A stretch of 64,000 bases of DNA from Tigriopus japonicus. Lineage: Eukaryota; Arthropoda; Copepoda; Harpacticoida; Harpacticidae. Of the stretch, positions 25,191 to 37,800 are shown in pieces. The translations under genes and the position numbers were made by a program. Below the pieces are notes generated by a model. It saw only the letters and a list, made by a program, of their open reading frames with translations, ran no database searches and was not told the origin of the DNA. The DNA is taken from NCBI GenBank assembly GCA_010645155.1, contig JAAGOF010000088.1, positions 677,933 through 741,932 on the forward strand, read 5' to 3'. Positions within the stretch are counted from its first letter, which is position 1. Every line of letters begins with the position of its first letter.

Positions 25191-25643
25191 CACGAATCAC
25201 TTAATTTCAGGAGTGGGAGGCCAACGATGAGAAATATGATTTCCAGATGGAATAATTAGTTGCGATCTTCTGCATCGAGACCTGGCTTGTATACAGTAGA
25301 CGACGTATTTCAATTTTCAGCTCAATCGAATGCCGGAGTGAAAAGTTATAACCTCTCAAATTTATGCTATGAAGAGAGCATAGAATGAATGTGCTCTAAC
25401 TTCGCCCTTTGTGGTAAAACAACTACCTGAAAAGGGCTAGTTCATTCTCTGCAGGATTGGCACCGAACTTTGAGAGAGCATAACTTTTGACTCCGACGTT
25501 CAATTGAGCTGAAAATTGAAAAACGTATTCAAGTTAACATGGGTAAAGTCTCATTTGCAGAAGAAAGTAGTTGATCTTTTTCTAACTGGAAATCATGATT
25601 CTTTTCGTTAGCCTCCCATTCCTATGAAATTCATTGGTTCTTG
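25191..25643. mobile_element. Foldback element family F1, copy 2
   Basis: The 453-bp palindromic element closely resembles copy 1 (12044-12493) in order and spacing: GGAGTGGGAGGCCAACGATG at the left, a central AGGGCTAGTTCATTC hairpin, and GTTAGCCTCCCATTCC at the right, ending CATTGGTTCTTG. No matching target duplication is visible, so it is probably older or its flanks have changed. Confidence 0.75.
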
Positions 25644-25754
25644 ACTAGTTCAACCCTGTCTGTTCAAGATCTAAAAGATGGTAAGCAAGGTGGTATCTGA
25701 ATTGAATGGTCTTAAAAAATATATTAAACCGTACATCAAAATGAAATCATGTCC

Positions 25755-26397
25755 TCAGCTGGGTTGGACCATGACCATCCCAAGTTTTCGATTGATCTCC
25801 GCCAATCCCACACGACATTGTAAGATCTTCTCAGCCGACAAATCTTCCATCATGAAGTCTTCATTCTCATTTTCACGATGTCGGGGTCGTTTCCGTCGGC
25901 GTCGTTCACGATCATCCTCATCTTCCTCCGTTCCTTTAACATAGAGTCAAACCTTTTTCAAATTACCCCCCAAAAATAGGACCATCGTTCATTACTAACC
26001 TTTCTTCCAGGTCAAATGAGCTCGGCCTGAGGATGATGAAGGCGAGTTGGAGCCGTGACCACGACCTCGACCCCGCCCTTCCACTTTGGGACTCCTTCCA
26101 GGGGTGGTATTATACACCCCTTTCTCTGTTCTTCTGCCGCGTCCAGGACTCTTCGTCCGTTTGTGTTCAAAATCGAGCGCGTCGTAGTAATCTGGTTTTT
26201 CCCGCTTCACTCGTTCAGAGCGGCGGCGTTCGTTGCTGTAAGAAGTGAGGGATTCTTTGGAAGAATCCAGATCGGCTCCACTGGGGGAACCCGTGGGCGA
26301 ATCGCCATATTCGTCTAGAAAAGGTCCCCGTCAGTGAGATTAAGTGAAACTTGTGTGGGGGGTCGTTAAATTATTTTTGCTCCTTACCTCCGGACAT
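25755..26397 (-). CDS. Unrecognised small basic, probably nuclear protein
   Basis: Three exons (26397-26388, 26314-26000, 25933-25755) with GT-AG borders and matching phase give 168 codons and 167 residues. The first exon encodes only MSG plus one base. The protein is low-complexity. An acidic/Ser start (DEYGDSPTGSPSGADLDSS) is followed by a basic middle with RRRSERVKREKPDYYD and KSPGRGRRTEKG, then GRGRGRGHG (an RG-type RNA-binding-like run). A mixed-charge stretch (EEDEDDRERRRRKRPRHR) and a short predicted helix (SAEKILQCRVGLAEINRKLG) end it. I do not recognise a family. Composition suggests a chromatin- or RNA-associated nuclear protein; that is inference. It lies 165 bp downstream of rabenosyn in the same orientation. 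Confidence 0.72.
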
Positions 26398-26562
26398 CAC
26401 GGATTGTAAAAGGTTGGGGATTTGTGGTGGAGTAGCTCAGGGATCCTTGATATATTTAAGCTTTTGAGTTGATTTTGACACAATTACTCTGTCTCAGCTA
26501 ACATAGATACAAAACACAGGGTGACCAGACAAGAGATTTATTTCGAGTGACATGGTTGAAGG

Positions 26563-28413
26563 CTAAAAGAAGGGATTTTTCCCGGATGCGTCGTAAGGAT
26601 CGGTGGGTTCTACGTCCTCAGGTGGATTGTCCGATGTAAAGGCCCTTGACGGTGAAGTTTTGTGAAAGATCCCTTTGAAGTCGACGAAATTGGCTTCCAA
26701 TTCGGCGCGTTCAGCTTGGAGGCGTTGATATTCAGCTTGGATGTCGCGCAGATTCTCTTCCAAGGAGCGTACTTCATCCAATTTTCCCAGCTTCTTGGCC
26801 TCTTGAATAAAGTGCTTAAGGTTCTGGATTTGCTGCACCATGGGATCATCTGAGGCCGACAAGTTTTGACTGGGTGAAGAAGTCAGGACGAAACCGGGGC
26901 CATATTCCACGGGTTCTGTCAAAGAAAAAATACACTTCTGAACATTTTCAAGACTTAATGAGCTTCTCAGGAACTTACTTTTTTGGTTCAGCTTGGGTTT
27001 GGTTGAAGTGCTCGAGTTTCTGACCAGATTCATGACTTCATCCCGGATGAGAGGGGCGCTCAACATCGATTTGGTCCGCTTGATTGCCTCATTTTGTTCA
27101 AACTTGGCCTTTGCGGTCTTGGCAGCCTCGCGTTCCAGGGCAATCTTCTTAGACGCATTTTCTTTCCGCTCACGTTTGATTTTGTCGTATTCCTCTTCAG
27201 AAACGAGCACTGGTATCTTGGAAATCAGCGTATCCTTGATGAAATCCACTGCCATCGCTCTGATCCTTTGTTGAAGCTTGAGTTCCAAAGGAGAGACACG
27301 ATACGTGGTTTCGTTCGTAGCGTCGCCAAGCTTCGAGATCTTGCGGGAGAGGATATCGATGTTTTCGGCAATCTTTAAGACCTTGACCCTGAGGTATTTA
27401 GCCTCTTCGAGTTGATAGTCCTCCTCTCCGGAGTTTAGACTATTAGCCATGCGGCAATACTCCAAACTGATCTCCCCGCCTTCTTTCATATGGACCTTGA
27501 GTTGCTCGTACAATCGAACCAATAAAGTGTCTTGCGTGATGGCGTCAAGTCGTTGAGCCTCGTCGCTTAAAATCTCGGCGCAAAGAAGACAGGTTCGTAA
27601 TTGATCGTCTTTGACCTTCAGATCCAAGACATTGGACATGATGGAATTGAGACTTTCTTGCGACCCCGACCTCTTGTTTGGAGTCAAGTTGCCCAATTTG
27701 ACCATAATTGACGAATTGCCATTCAGCTCCTGTTCCATGGGATCATCGGGAACCTCTGAACCTACTTGATCATCCTCATCTGCGATTGGTTGGGTCACTT
27801 TCCGGGCAAAATCCAAAGAAGTCGGGGTGGAGCAATCGTTGCAGATGACTCCTCCGCAGAGACGACAATGATGCTTTCGTCGGGCAAAGTTGAAGCTCTT
27901 GGCACAATTGGGACACAGCTTGACATTGTCCTCGTCAATCCAAGGCACGATGCGTTGCTCATGAAGCCGGCGTTTGGCAGGATCTCGCGGATAGTTCCGA
28001 ATGAGCTTCTCCAAACGAATGAGAACCTGATTCGTTCGTTTGTTACGTCCCTGACGTTTGCGTCGCTCTTCCAAGAATATGCTGGTGTGGCTGGTCATCA
28101 GTTTCTTCAGATCTGGATCCTCCCAATGAGAGGAGTGAATACCTGAGGCTGCATGGATGTTGGAATCAAAGGATTTCACCTCAATTAGCGAATCCCAAGT
28201 TTTTTGTTCAGCCTGCAAGTCCGGTAGATTGGTTTTGAATGCCTCAGAGTTGAGCACCTTCTTCTTGGCCTTGCCAAAGAGCTCCTTGAGACCTTGAATA
28301 AACACGGGATCTTCTTTGGAATGTTTCTCTTCAAAGTGCACTTGCAATTGGATCACATCGCCCAAATCTTCCATACATATGGGACACAGAAATCCCTCCT
28401 TCATATCAGCCAT
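26563..28413 (-). CDS. RBSN: Rabenosyn-5, FYVE-domain Rab effector
   Basis: Rabenosyn-5 links PI3P on early endosomes with Rab4/Rab5 and VPS45 in recycling. The start is the ATG of MADMKEGFLCPIC. Two exons, 28413-26979 and 26915-26563, are split by a 63-bp intron (26916-26978), giving 595 residues. Seen in order: a C2H2 finger (about 10-31, CPICMEDLGDVIQLQVHFEEKH); a FYVE domain from about 160 with WIDED, RRKHHCRLCGG and CNDC, whose last Cys pair (TCLLC) follows a Ser-rich insertion as in other rabenosyns; a Lys/Glu-rich coiled coil; a C-terminal Rab-binding hairpin-like coil; and a terminal NPF motif (GKNPFF), known to bind EHD proteins. The intron has no in-frame stop, so retention would add 21 residues. 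It lies 93 bp from the mL55 stop. Confidence 0.93.
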   Translation of the reverse strand: MADMKEGFLCPICMEDLGDVIQLQVHFEEKHSKEDPVFIQGLKELFGKAKKKVLNSEAFKTNLPDLQAEQKTWDSLIEVKSFDSNIHAASGIHSSHWEDPDLKKLMTSHTSIFLEERRKRQGRNKRTNQVLIRLEKLIRNYPRDPAKRRLHEQRIVPWIDEDNVKLCPNCAKSFNFARRKHHCRLCGGVICNDCSTPTSLDFARKVTQPIADEDDQVGSEVPDDPMEQELNGNSSIMVKLGNLTPNKRSGSQESLNSIMSNVLDLKVKDDQLRTCLLCAEILSDEAQRLDAITQDTLLVRLYEQLKVHMKEGGEISLEYCRMANSLNSGEEDYQLEEAKYLRVKVLKIAENIDILSRKISKLGDATNETTYRVSPLELKLQQRIRAMAVDFIKDTLISKIPVLVSEEEYDKIKRERKENASKKIALEREAAKTAKAKFEQNEAIKRTKSMLSAPLIRDEVMNLVRNSSTSTKPKLNQKSKFLRSSLSLENVQKCIFSLTEPVEYGPGFVLTSSPSQNLSASDDPMVQQIQNLKHFIQEAKKLGKLDEVRSLEENLRDIQAEYQRLQAERAELEANFVDFKGIFHKTSPSRAFTSDNPPEDVEPTDPYDASGKNPFF

Positions 28414-28506
28414 GCTGCCGCACACTAATTACACTACAGACTACAACTTTTAGATCACAAGAGTCGAGTTCAAGACGAGAATGATTTTCGAGTTTTCTTC
28501 GAGGGA

Positions 28507-28983
28507 TCACTTCAAATAGTCCAAGGGATCGAATGCTTTCACGTTAAGATCCTCTTCAACGGATGCCTTCTTCTCTCTTTGAGTTCGCAAAGCCTTGATC
28601 TTCTTCAAATCCGCCATTGAACAATTTTGAATATCAATAGGTAGCTGCAAATTCATACACGTGAATCATTGAACCTTCACTTCAAGGGCGTATGTCTCAA
28701 CCTTACTTTGATTATTTGTCTTGGGATGTGATATCGAACTCGGATAGTGGAGCCATCAGGTTGAACCATCAATGTTTCAGGATAGGTTCTCTCATAAGTG
28801 GTCCGACTAACTTTAGTCACCACGGCTCGATTGGCGTTCAAGGATCGGGAAAAATTCAATCCGGGTCCGCCTAAACTGGAACACCTGTAATAAAAACGGC
28901 TTGTAATGAAGTAGGTAGGCCTAAAAAATTAGTTGGAAGAGAATGTCCTACCTCCTTAAGATATTATTGGTTAATGTTGACAT
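28507..28983 (-). CDS. MRPL55: Mitochondrial large-subunit ribosomal protein mL55
   Basis: mL55 is a metazoan-specific protein of the mitochondrial 39S subunit. Exons 28983-28952, 28884-28707 and 28644-28507 join in phase to 116 codons and 115 residues. The N terminus MSTLTNNILRRCSSLGG is basic and hydroxylated, as for a mitochondrial presequence. The conserved core reads RTTYERTYPETLMVQPDGST then IRVRYHIPRQI. The C-terminal part begins LPIDIQN, close to the family's MPIDL segment, and ends DPLDYLK. All introns are GT-AG. It is first of three closely packed minus-strand genes. Confidence 0.9.
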
Positions 28984-29130
28984 CTTTGATGTTCACATGA
29001 GCACGGATTGACCTCTCTCCTTTCCAAAAAGAACATTCATTGACTCCCCTTGGTTTACAACAGCTGAAATCCCAAGTACGCTCAAGGAAATCCTTCAGAA
29101 CAGCGGTAACTTTAAAAAAACAACAAGAGA

Positions 29131-29199
29131 TATGGTGTCGTGCTAAGCGCAATTTTACATAGTAAGAGAGGCCCCAGGTTCGATTCTCCTCCTCGACCT
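29131..29199 (+). repeat. tRNA-derived SINE-like module
   Basis: It has an A-box-like TGGTGTCGTGCTAAG and a B-box GGTTCGATTCTC about 44 bases later, then CTCCTCGACC. The arrangement matches tRNA-derived SINE heads; tRNA pairing is not convincing. Confidence 0.4.
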
Positions 29200-32100
29200 T
29201 TTCTCAATGAAACTTTTAGACGGTATTCCACGCTCACAGGCGGAAACCATTCTGATATCGGACATGAAATTGCCTATCGGGAATATTTGGACGATGTGAT
29301 GGCTGACTTCGCTGACTCAACCCTTCCGACCCTAGCAGCATCAATCCAAAATCTTAATTTTTGCGCAGTGTGTAAACAATATTTTCGAAAAAAGTAAAGT
29401 TATACACCCCAGGGAATTTGAAAAGCTTTAGGTAGCTTAAATGCAAACCAAAGAGATTTAAAGGGATCAAAAAAAAATCATTCAGTAATGAAGTTCAAAC
29501 GTCTACCTATTTTGAAAAAAAAAATCATCGTGAAAAAGTTCCTCCTTTCATCAACAAAAATGATATATTTCGCTGGTTTCAGTTCAATTCAGTTTCTAAT
29601 AAAATTTGTCGGCTTTAATGTGGTTAAAATTGGCTCGATCAAAGCAATCCTACCAAATAATTTTGATCATTGGGTGCAAGGTTTGAAGCCAGAACTGTAA
29701 TTTTTGAAAAGAAAGCAGAAAAAGGAATAAAATTCAAGTGCTGAAATGAGAATGGATAGTGTATTGTCAGCACTAAGTCATTTCGGAATGCACATTATCG
29801 GCTTCTAATGAAATTTGCAGCAACATTTCAAACAGTTGCAATGAAAAAACGTGCATTTTCTAATGAATAAAGAAAAGCGTGTTTCATTTTGGGATTTAGA
29901 ATCTTTTCAAATCACTTTCATTTGATCGAATGGCCCGCCAAGTTGAATGAATGGGGAAAGTAGAAGAGGCACCTTTCATTCATCTGCGCTGGCACCCTTC
30001 AAGCCACAAAAAGTGCTTTCCGTTCCATCATAAATGGCACAGACTGGGCTTGTATTTGCCCTTGGAGAGCCCAAGTTGTTCCACTCTTCAAATGTTCCTC
30101 ATCAATGAAGCCTCAAACATTCCAGGCTGTAACTCAACCTGCTTTTGCATCTATCCTTTGGAAAAATAATAGCTACTAAAACTCTGACCAATTTAAGCTC
30201 CAAAACCGGCTCCTTTGAGGCAATATATCCAGCTCCTAAGCTTAATTTGAGGCGTGTCCGGGCACCCTGGACTGGCATTTGGAGCAGGGAGGGCTTGGAG
30301 CAAATCCTGTCCCCATTCTCCCTGTCCATTCCAGTGTCAAGCATGGATGAAGCAAGGAAGGAGAGGGTGTTCTTCGAGCGCGCCGCCGCGCTAACCTCGG
30401 CGCTAGTCGCTCTATCCATCGATCAAGTCCTGTGTCTGTGTGGAACGAAAAATCCAGTGCGAGAGTTCGACTGGGCCAAGGAGTAGTTCTTCTTCATGCA
30501 GTAGAGCATAAGGAAGACTTTGAAAAGATTCGTCTTGGAGAAAGACGATCTTTACCAACTCCAAGACGAGCAAGTCGAACCTCCACAAGCTTGTGCACCA
30601 AAACGAAGCGAGTAACTCGGAGGAGGAGGTAGAGAAGAAGGTGGAGGAGGCCCGGGATACAGTAGCCAAGCAACATTGGACAAGTGCTGAGTGTATGTAG
30701 GTAGTTGTTCATGTTAGTACAGTGCTTTGGAGAACAAGTACAACGACTAGTAGTACTGGGGCAGCTTTTGCTCCATTGATCATCTTCATTTTCGGGGCTG
30801 GAGTGTTCAAGAGCAACTTCCAACATTTACCATGAATGCAACAACACTACAGAATTGAGTGAGAGGCACTTCATACATACATGCATACATACATGCGGCC
30901 TTGTTCACAAACACTCCACCAGACGAAGACTCCATTGTGACATAACGGACTAAGAGAGGTAAGATATTGGTTTCTATCACTTTTTTCCGATTCAATTCAC
31001 TTCAGATGTAATAGAGCAGAAAGTTTAGTTCACCACGACACTGTAAACAAAGCTCCGCTCAGGAAGATAGCGACGACTTTAAAATGTGTGTGAAAGGGGT
31101 AGAGAGAGCTTCCAAATTATTGTTAGGAAGTGCAGAGCGGCTCCGGTTTCTTCATTTTGCCCATTCAAGCCGGATAGATGGGATTATCCAAGTTAGATGG
31201 GCAATAAGATTATACACTTTCCACCTTGAGAAACGCTTGGAAAGGAAGGAAAAACAGCTATGTAGATCAAACCCTCCCTCAAACGATGATTGGGATGGCC
31301 CATTTGCTCAGCTTGACTCCATCTATGACCGCCCAATACCTATTCAATTCATTTTCCGTTCAGGCTTGACGGGTGTGGAAAACACCATGGAGATAGTTTT
31401 TGCGTTTTATAGCTTTCAATAATTCACTCCTCCACATGATCTCTCTCTCTCTCTGCCTAAAAACCCTTTCACTATCATGTTGCAGGTGTAACTTTAGAAG
31501 GCGCTTCTTTCAACCTTGGATCGACCCGTAATTTGGTGGGTTTGATTTAAGTGTATTGGCTTGCACCAAGACTTGGCCCAGAGGTCAAATCTTCGAGGTA
31601 TTGTCCTCACGGGCCCATGAATCGGGTTAATCACCCATGATTTATAAGATCTTTGTCAAAACAAGTAATATGATAGTTTGCAACGCCTCTGAAAAAAGTT
31701 CCTTTTGAACTCATTTCATGGCGATGATCATGAAAGAATCGAGGTCCCGACCTTAGCCATCATCATTCAATTAATGTGGACTTAATTAGCCCAACATGAA
31801 GCAATTTGTTACTCGGGAACGGCAAAAAAGTCTTTGTTCAACATCATAACGTTGGAAAAAAGAGCCCCAGTTACCGAGACTTTCCGGCTCAATTTCACGA
31901 TATTTCGTGCGCAAGAATCTGAATCAATCAAAGTGATTAGTCATCCATTTATTATCGGTGTTCTTATTTTGATTATGAATTCGTGCAATCAAAAAACTGC
32001 AGAAACTACTGTTACTTCAAATGCGAACTTCCAAATAGAAGAGTGCTTAATGGAAATTGATTGACCGAGAAATTTTGTCTCTTCCAAACACCTGTAAAAA

Positions 32101-35100
32101 ATACTGAAGTTCAAAAAACAGATTCTTGGTTGGTCCTCCGAACTACCGTGAGCATTAGTTCTTGGAGATGAAGATAGCTTTTTAGGGGTGCCTTTCCGTT
32201 TCGTCCTTAGTATGCATTCATTCAAAAACATATTTGTCATCCCTCCACGTTCAATTCAGGCAGAAAAGTGCTTGTACAGACTACCCTCAAGGTCTGACTT
32301 CATCATCCAATCGCCCCTGGAGACTTGAATCTTTGCGGTTCTGCGTAAAATTTAAAATACGTCCCTCGAATATTCCCATGGCTCTAATTGCATTTGGCCA
32401 CCAAAAGATAACTTTATCACGGGATTTTTTCAACAATCACATCCAAGGCTAAGATGCACTCGATGTATAAAGTGTGAAGACACAAATATTAGTGACAATG
32501 GTTTCCTTTTGCCACAAGAATTCTGCTCCAGATCGAGCTAATGTAATAATCATAAAATGACATCATCATCATTCCGAAACTGGCTAGTAAATAAATATTC
32601 AAACCACAAGAAATTTTCAAAGTACTCTCAACTGATGTTCATTTCAGTAATAACTTGAAGAGGGTAAAGTGCAACACGCAAAAGTCGTGCTCCATGCTGA
32701 GAAAACTATAATGAAGTCATGCAATATTTTAGGATACTCGATTTGCTGGGAACTCTCTCACATAATGTAAACATCATAAATCACGTTCTCTTATGTGAGG
32801 ATGCACACTTTTGCAAGTAAACCCAAGCGTGTTTAGGCCTAACCAACCAAACAGTGTTGCCCAATTATCATGTGAGTGAACGTTGAAGATGAAAAGGCGA
32901 TACCGTAATTAAACAATTGGAGGGACAAAAATTTGGGCATGACTCGCTCGAAAATCTTACGTTCCGCCTTCAATTCACAAAGAGGACCCTCCTCTTGTTG
33001 AGCGTAATACGAAGCCCAATTCAGTCCATGAGGTATTGTACAACCTTCTCCCATGTTCAGCACACCTTGATGACTGTGTAAAAAGTAATTAGCAACTTTT
33101 ATGGAATATCAAGTTCGCTCCTCTCACCATGAGGCCTACCCACCTCTAACAACAGACGACGTGAACAAGTCAGGCAAAGTCTGGAATAAAATTACGATAC
33201 ACAAAGTTTCATTCTTGAAACATGAACGATGGCACGCCAACGAGTCCTCCAGATTTGTCAGCAAGCCTATGTTTCATCTTCAGGGTCATCAATGTCAAGC
33301 CCGATATGCATAGTTGGTCTCATTACCATATCAAAATGGCCCAGCCATATCAGACCAATGCGATTTTCAACCCTTACCAGAACCTAAAGGAAGGGTGCAG
33401 GTGGCGCGTCAGGCTAAGATGGTGAGGTTGAGTTCCCCCAACTCCATCATCTCGGTTCAAGTCCCTTTGCAAATTGCTACACTCACACTTGACTTCGGCT
33501 TCAACTCTTCCCCTTATTTTATTGTGCCCTAATGAACCTTGCCTAAGAGGGCATGCCAAATCCACATCTCAAAGCCTAGAAGGCAAACCCAGTTTGAGCC
33601 ATGTATCTCGCAGACAGCCAATCAAAAACTGTTTAACCTACCCAGTCAAGACTCTAATCCATGGAAATGAAGATAATCTTGAAAGCAACAGTCCACGTAA
33701 TACCCGCCCCAAAGGATGAATGGATTGTATTTTTCACACTTGGGAGCTGGGATGTGTTTTCGTTTGGTCTGTACTAGCTCCCTTGTCCGTCACGAAACAG
33801 AGCTCAACGGCTGTCAGGGTGACAGATGAGCGATTTCAGACGTTTTCCCATGTCAAAATCCATGAATGGTGCCTATTGTCAGGTCCAATACAAAGCACAT
33901 TGCACGCCTTGAAACTGTCGATCTCTTTTCGAACGAGAGTCTTCCGAGAAATTCCGTGCCTTGTTGATAACTTCAAATCATAACGACGATAATTTGGACG
34001 CCCAATTCGCCACTCTGAAATAGTTTTAAAAAACTAGGCAAAACGTTGTTTCTTGGAACAAGAGCTATTCCACTCGTTTCAGGCACTTAGAGATATTGAA
34101 ACCAGTTTCTAACTGATTCCTTGATGGTAACTTAAGTCGAAAACATAGGGTCCAGATATTACTCAACCTTATCCGAATGGTTGCATTCCAATGGAAGAAC
34201 CAGACCTGAAGATGGCAAATATTATGCACTATTTGCTAATGTTCTTTGGGCTCATCGTCAAATCTCATCTAGCGTGCTTGGAACTGGAGTTCTCTCATCT
34301 TTGTATTTGCATTCATTGTAATTAGGAACCTTTTTATAACGCTCTAATCTGCTAAATAATCAATCGCGAAGTGCTATGAAAAAGAGTTCTAGCCTCCAAA
34401 AGAATCGAAACGTGACTTTAGTTTAAGAGACCCCATATTGAAGATAAAGCTGCGAATTTCAAATGAAGATATGATTTGAGTGATGCAAATTGTTGAATCA
34501 TGCGCACATTAATCAACGCCATTTGAATGGTGGGCAATGAAAAACACATTTGAAAATGCGATTGGATTGAGGGAAAAACATTTATTTCGGAGCCGGACCA
34601 ACCTCTCATGATGGATGAGTGGTTGGTCAGTGGGTGGTTTTGGTTAATGAACACATTAATTTACCACAAGATTTCCAACAAAGCCGTGCAATTTTTTTTA
34701 CCTATTTAGAATAAATTCCTCATTAATAACGACCATCCATGACAAGTGAAGAAGCCCTCTTTGATGGTAAAATGGCCACCACCTCACGCTCAAATCCTCT
34801 TCAGCATCGTTTTGACACGTCAAACTGGAAGTTTCAAAGTTGTTGGCATTCATTGAAATTGACATTTATGTGTCTTAAATTGACAAGATGAGGCTTTTGT
34901 TCACTGGACTTGGAATGGCTGGGCTAAGTTCTCAGACTCAAGTGACAGGGTCAATAGAGGGTCGAGGAAATTTGAAATTGAGCAAAATACGTTTCATGGA
35001 CCCCTCGGTTTCATTTGTTGGCTCATCCCCTTATTGGTCACTCAATGTCTTTTGAGGGGGAGTCAGATTTGGTCTTTGCCAATGAACGCTTGCCAGTACA

Positions 35101-37800
35101 TCTTAAAGCCAATGTAGGTATTGTGCGTCCGTACGCACGGAGAACATGTTAATTTGGTTGGTTCTTTCCCGCAAGGGCGCCTTTGCTCTGTGTATGTGGG
35201 GTGATAGGCGAAACCTTGAGACTAGATTGGCCTTAACTAAGGTTAACGATTATGAAGAATATCAATCAAACGGGCAGCAGTCTCAAAACCCAGACCACAC
35301 CCAAATCACATGAGTGTGACCTTGTCTCTGGAGAAAGGAGTACTCTATGTTCGTTTTGCTATGGATGAGGGATTTGAGTGACATCACCTAAACCCTCCGA
35401 TGGAAAAGTGTTCTCTATGTGTATAGAGAGAGAAGCTCTGAAAGTGCAAGTGGATTTATTCAAATTCTCGTTCCGTCCCACATCCCTCGAAACTGGTTTT
35501 TATCGAATCCAGTTGTTTATAACTTGACAAAACACGTTGTGCAATATCAGCAAGAAGAAAAGGCTGGAGATTCTAGTTCATCCTGTTGAAGTTGCGTTTC
35601 GTTCTCAAGATTGATGATAGGCATCTTTTTAAGGAAAGATGACAAAGTTAAGTCCGATTGAGATCCATATTAAACACTGAATTACTTGAAGAGTGTAACT
35701 GCACGATAAGTGAGCAAATCTCTAAAGGAAGAGTCGAAAAAATCTGACAACGTTTAACATCGTTTGTTTTACATTGACAAGTCGGTAAGATGGATGACAA
35801 TGCTGGAAGAGGAATGCCTTTTCGGGAATGTTGGCAGAGCCATTTAAAGTGATTAGCCTAAAAGGTTATCCAACTATTGAATCCATGCCCTTAAATGAAG
35901 AAGGAAATCTACCTTGCCAAACTTTGTTGCTCACATGCACACACCTGGTCCAATTATGCATAAATGAATAAATTGGGGGAAGATTTCCTTGGATGGAAGG
36001 ATGTATCATCGAGAAAATGATAATGAGTTGTCTGCCAAGCGTCCAGAATCATTTCTGTCAGATCGAACTCGAACACATCATCCATCTCACAAGAATGTAG
36101 AGCACCATGAAGACGCTGGAAAACTTCTAAGACTCTTCAATTTCAAGGGTCGACGTGAAACCGCGTACTTTGGCTCCTAAAACTGTTGGTGGTCTCCTAC
36201 CTGAACTTTACCTATTTGGCTCGTATGCAATACAACAAATATTTGCCAGGGGGAAAAGTGAGTGACATATCCTCTCTCCATGAGGTTGTTTGAAGAACAC
36301 CAGTTGTGTCATCCGACACAATATTGCGTTGGTAATGTTAGGGTGTTCCATTGAACAAATGGTGGCTCAAAGACTGGCTTTACTTTGCCCCTCTGATTCG
36401 TCCTTTGGCCCCTATCTCTAATTCTCTATCTCTGGATTGGTGGTGTGCTGAATGTGTATGCACACGTTCCTTAATTTGTGGAGCTCACTAGTTTGTTCTG
36501 GGTTGAGAATACCATGAATACAGTGGGTGGTCGATTTATTAACACTCCTCTGTCGAACACAAACCAGAAAAACAAGGCAGTTGGATCTTATTCGTATGGA
36601 TTCACGCATTTTTCGGAGCTACTACTCACTAATGGATCTTTCAAACAATGACCGAGTAGTTTTCGCCCACATTCAATACTATTTTTGATCTTGTGCCTCG
36701 TATTTACTATTTGTTGGATTTTTGGCAACTTTATTGAACTTCTAATTGGAGCACATAGGCCCAATATTATGGCGTTCAACTATGTCGATAGGCAAACACA
36801 CACCTAATTCATGATGGAACTCGTGTTCCAGGCTTCCGAAGTGTGTCAGGCGAAGGAAAAATAGGTCACATTTGGCTTTATCCAGTCGTGTTTTGGGAAC
36901 GAGGGCGTGTTTGAGTCGTGTGAGCTTAATGGATCGACATTTAGAGCCAACCAATTGGCATGATTGATCCGTGTGCTTTTTTCACTTTCTCATCCTAGCT
37001 TGGCAAGGGGGAAACTATTTGTCGTTGCTAGGTTCGATTTAACCTTTACTTTGAAATTCTTCGCCACACTTTGAAAGGCCATCGAAACCTTGGCACAAGG
37101 TTATTAAGACAGTCTCCGACCCCCATCTGTCCAATGCATATTGATTTGATCAAGCCAAGGTCGGGCCTAGAACAAAAAAAACTGTTCTGGCTTGAGTAGG
37201 CTTTCCCTTTCATGTCACGACAGGCCATATTTTCCGCTCTCCTCTCCTAATCTTGGCAAACTCCATGATATTGCTGAGCTTTCCTATCATCAAAGTAATC
37301 TGTTCTTTCCGCGAAAGACCGACAGAATCGTTAGAGAGAGGAGTGCATGCACCCTAGTCACACATGAATATCATGATGAGCAATGTCTGAGTAGTTCTTT
37401 ACGGTGCTCATCATCGAAGACGAGAGGGAACAATAGGGTTCCCTATGACTTACACGCCTAGATCTGGATCATTAGGAATCTAAATCGTTTTTATTCTGTG
37501 CTTGGCAGGGATGTTTCTCCCTTTCATCGAATCCCATTTTATTACAATGCTCTTACTTTGACAGGTGTGGTCAATGTCGAAGGTCGATGGGAAAGTGGAA
37601 CAACACGACAACAAATGAGTGGGAAGGAAAGAGAGAAAGAAAGAAAGAAAGACTCTTTCCTGGTGGGCCGGCCTTTTCTACGATAGCAAACAGATGTCTT
37701 TCAAATTGGCCCTAGGAGACAAGCGGTGTGTCTAGGCTTCCAGCGAATGATTGGGGAAGGTGACAAATCTTGAAGTCGTTCCCTAGGTTCGACTCCAGGT
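29200..37800. other. Long gene-poor stretch upstream of the LIM gene
   Basis: I find no supportable coding gene in 8.6 kb. About 30230-30680 is more G+C-rich than its surroundings and has plus-strand open frames without recognisable domains; it could be a noncoding first exon or promoter of the downstream LIM gene (inference). Simple repeats include CATACATACATGCATACATA near 30875, (CT)n near 31442 and (GAAA)n near 37630. The rest is ordinary AT-rich DNA, probably intergenic or a long 5' intron. Confidence 0.4.
33398..33466 (+). repeat. tRNA-like / SINE-like module
   Basis: It reads TGGCGCGTCAGGCTAAG (A-box-like), an inner hairpin near GGTTGAGTTCCCCCAAC, and GGTTCAAGTCCC (B-box). The flanks do not pair as an acceptor stem, so a pol III-derived SINE or tRNA relic is more likely than a tRNA gene. 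Confidence 0.35.

Noticed and set aside
29140..29397. Plus-strand open frame after the SINE-like module
   Set aside because: It begins inside the SINE-like module and has no recognisable domain or splice context.
30145..30486. 113-residue plus-strand open frame in a G+C-richer block
   Set aside because: No domain, no clear splice sites, and multiple stops in the adjoining sequence; possibly a noncoding exon or promoter.
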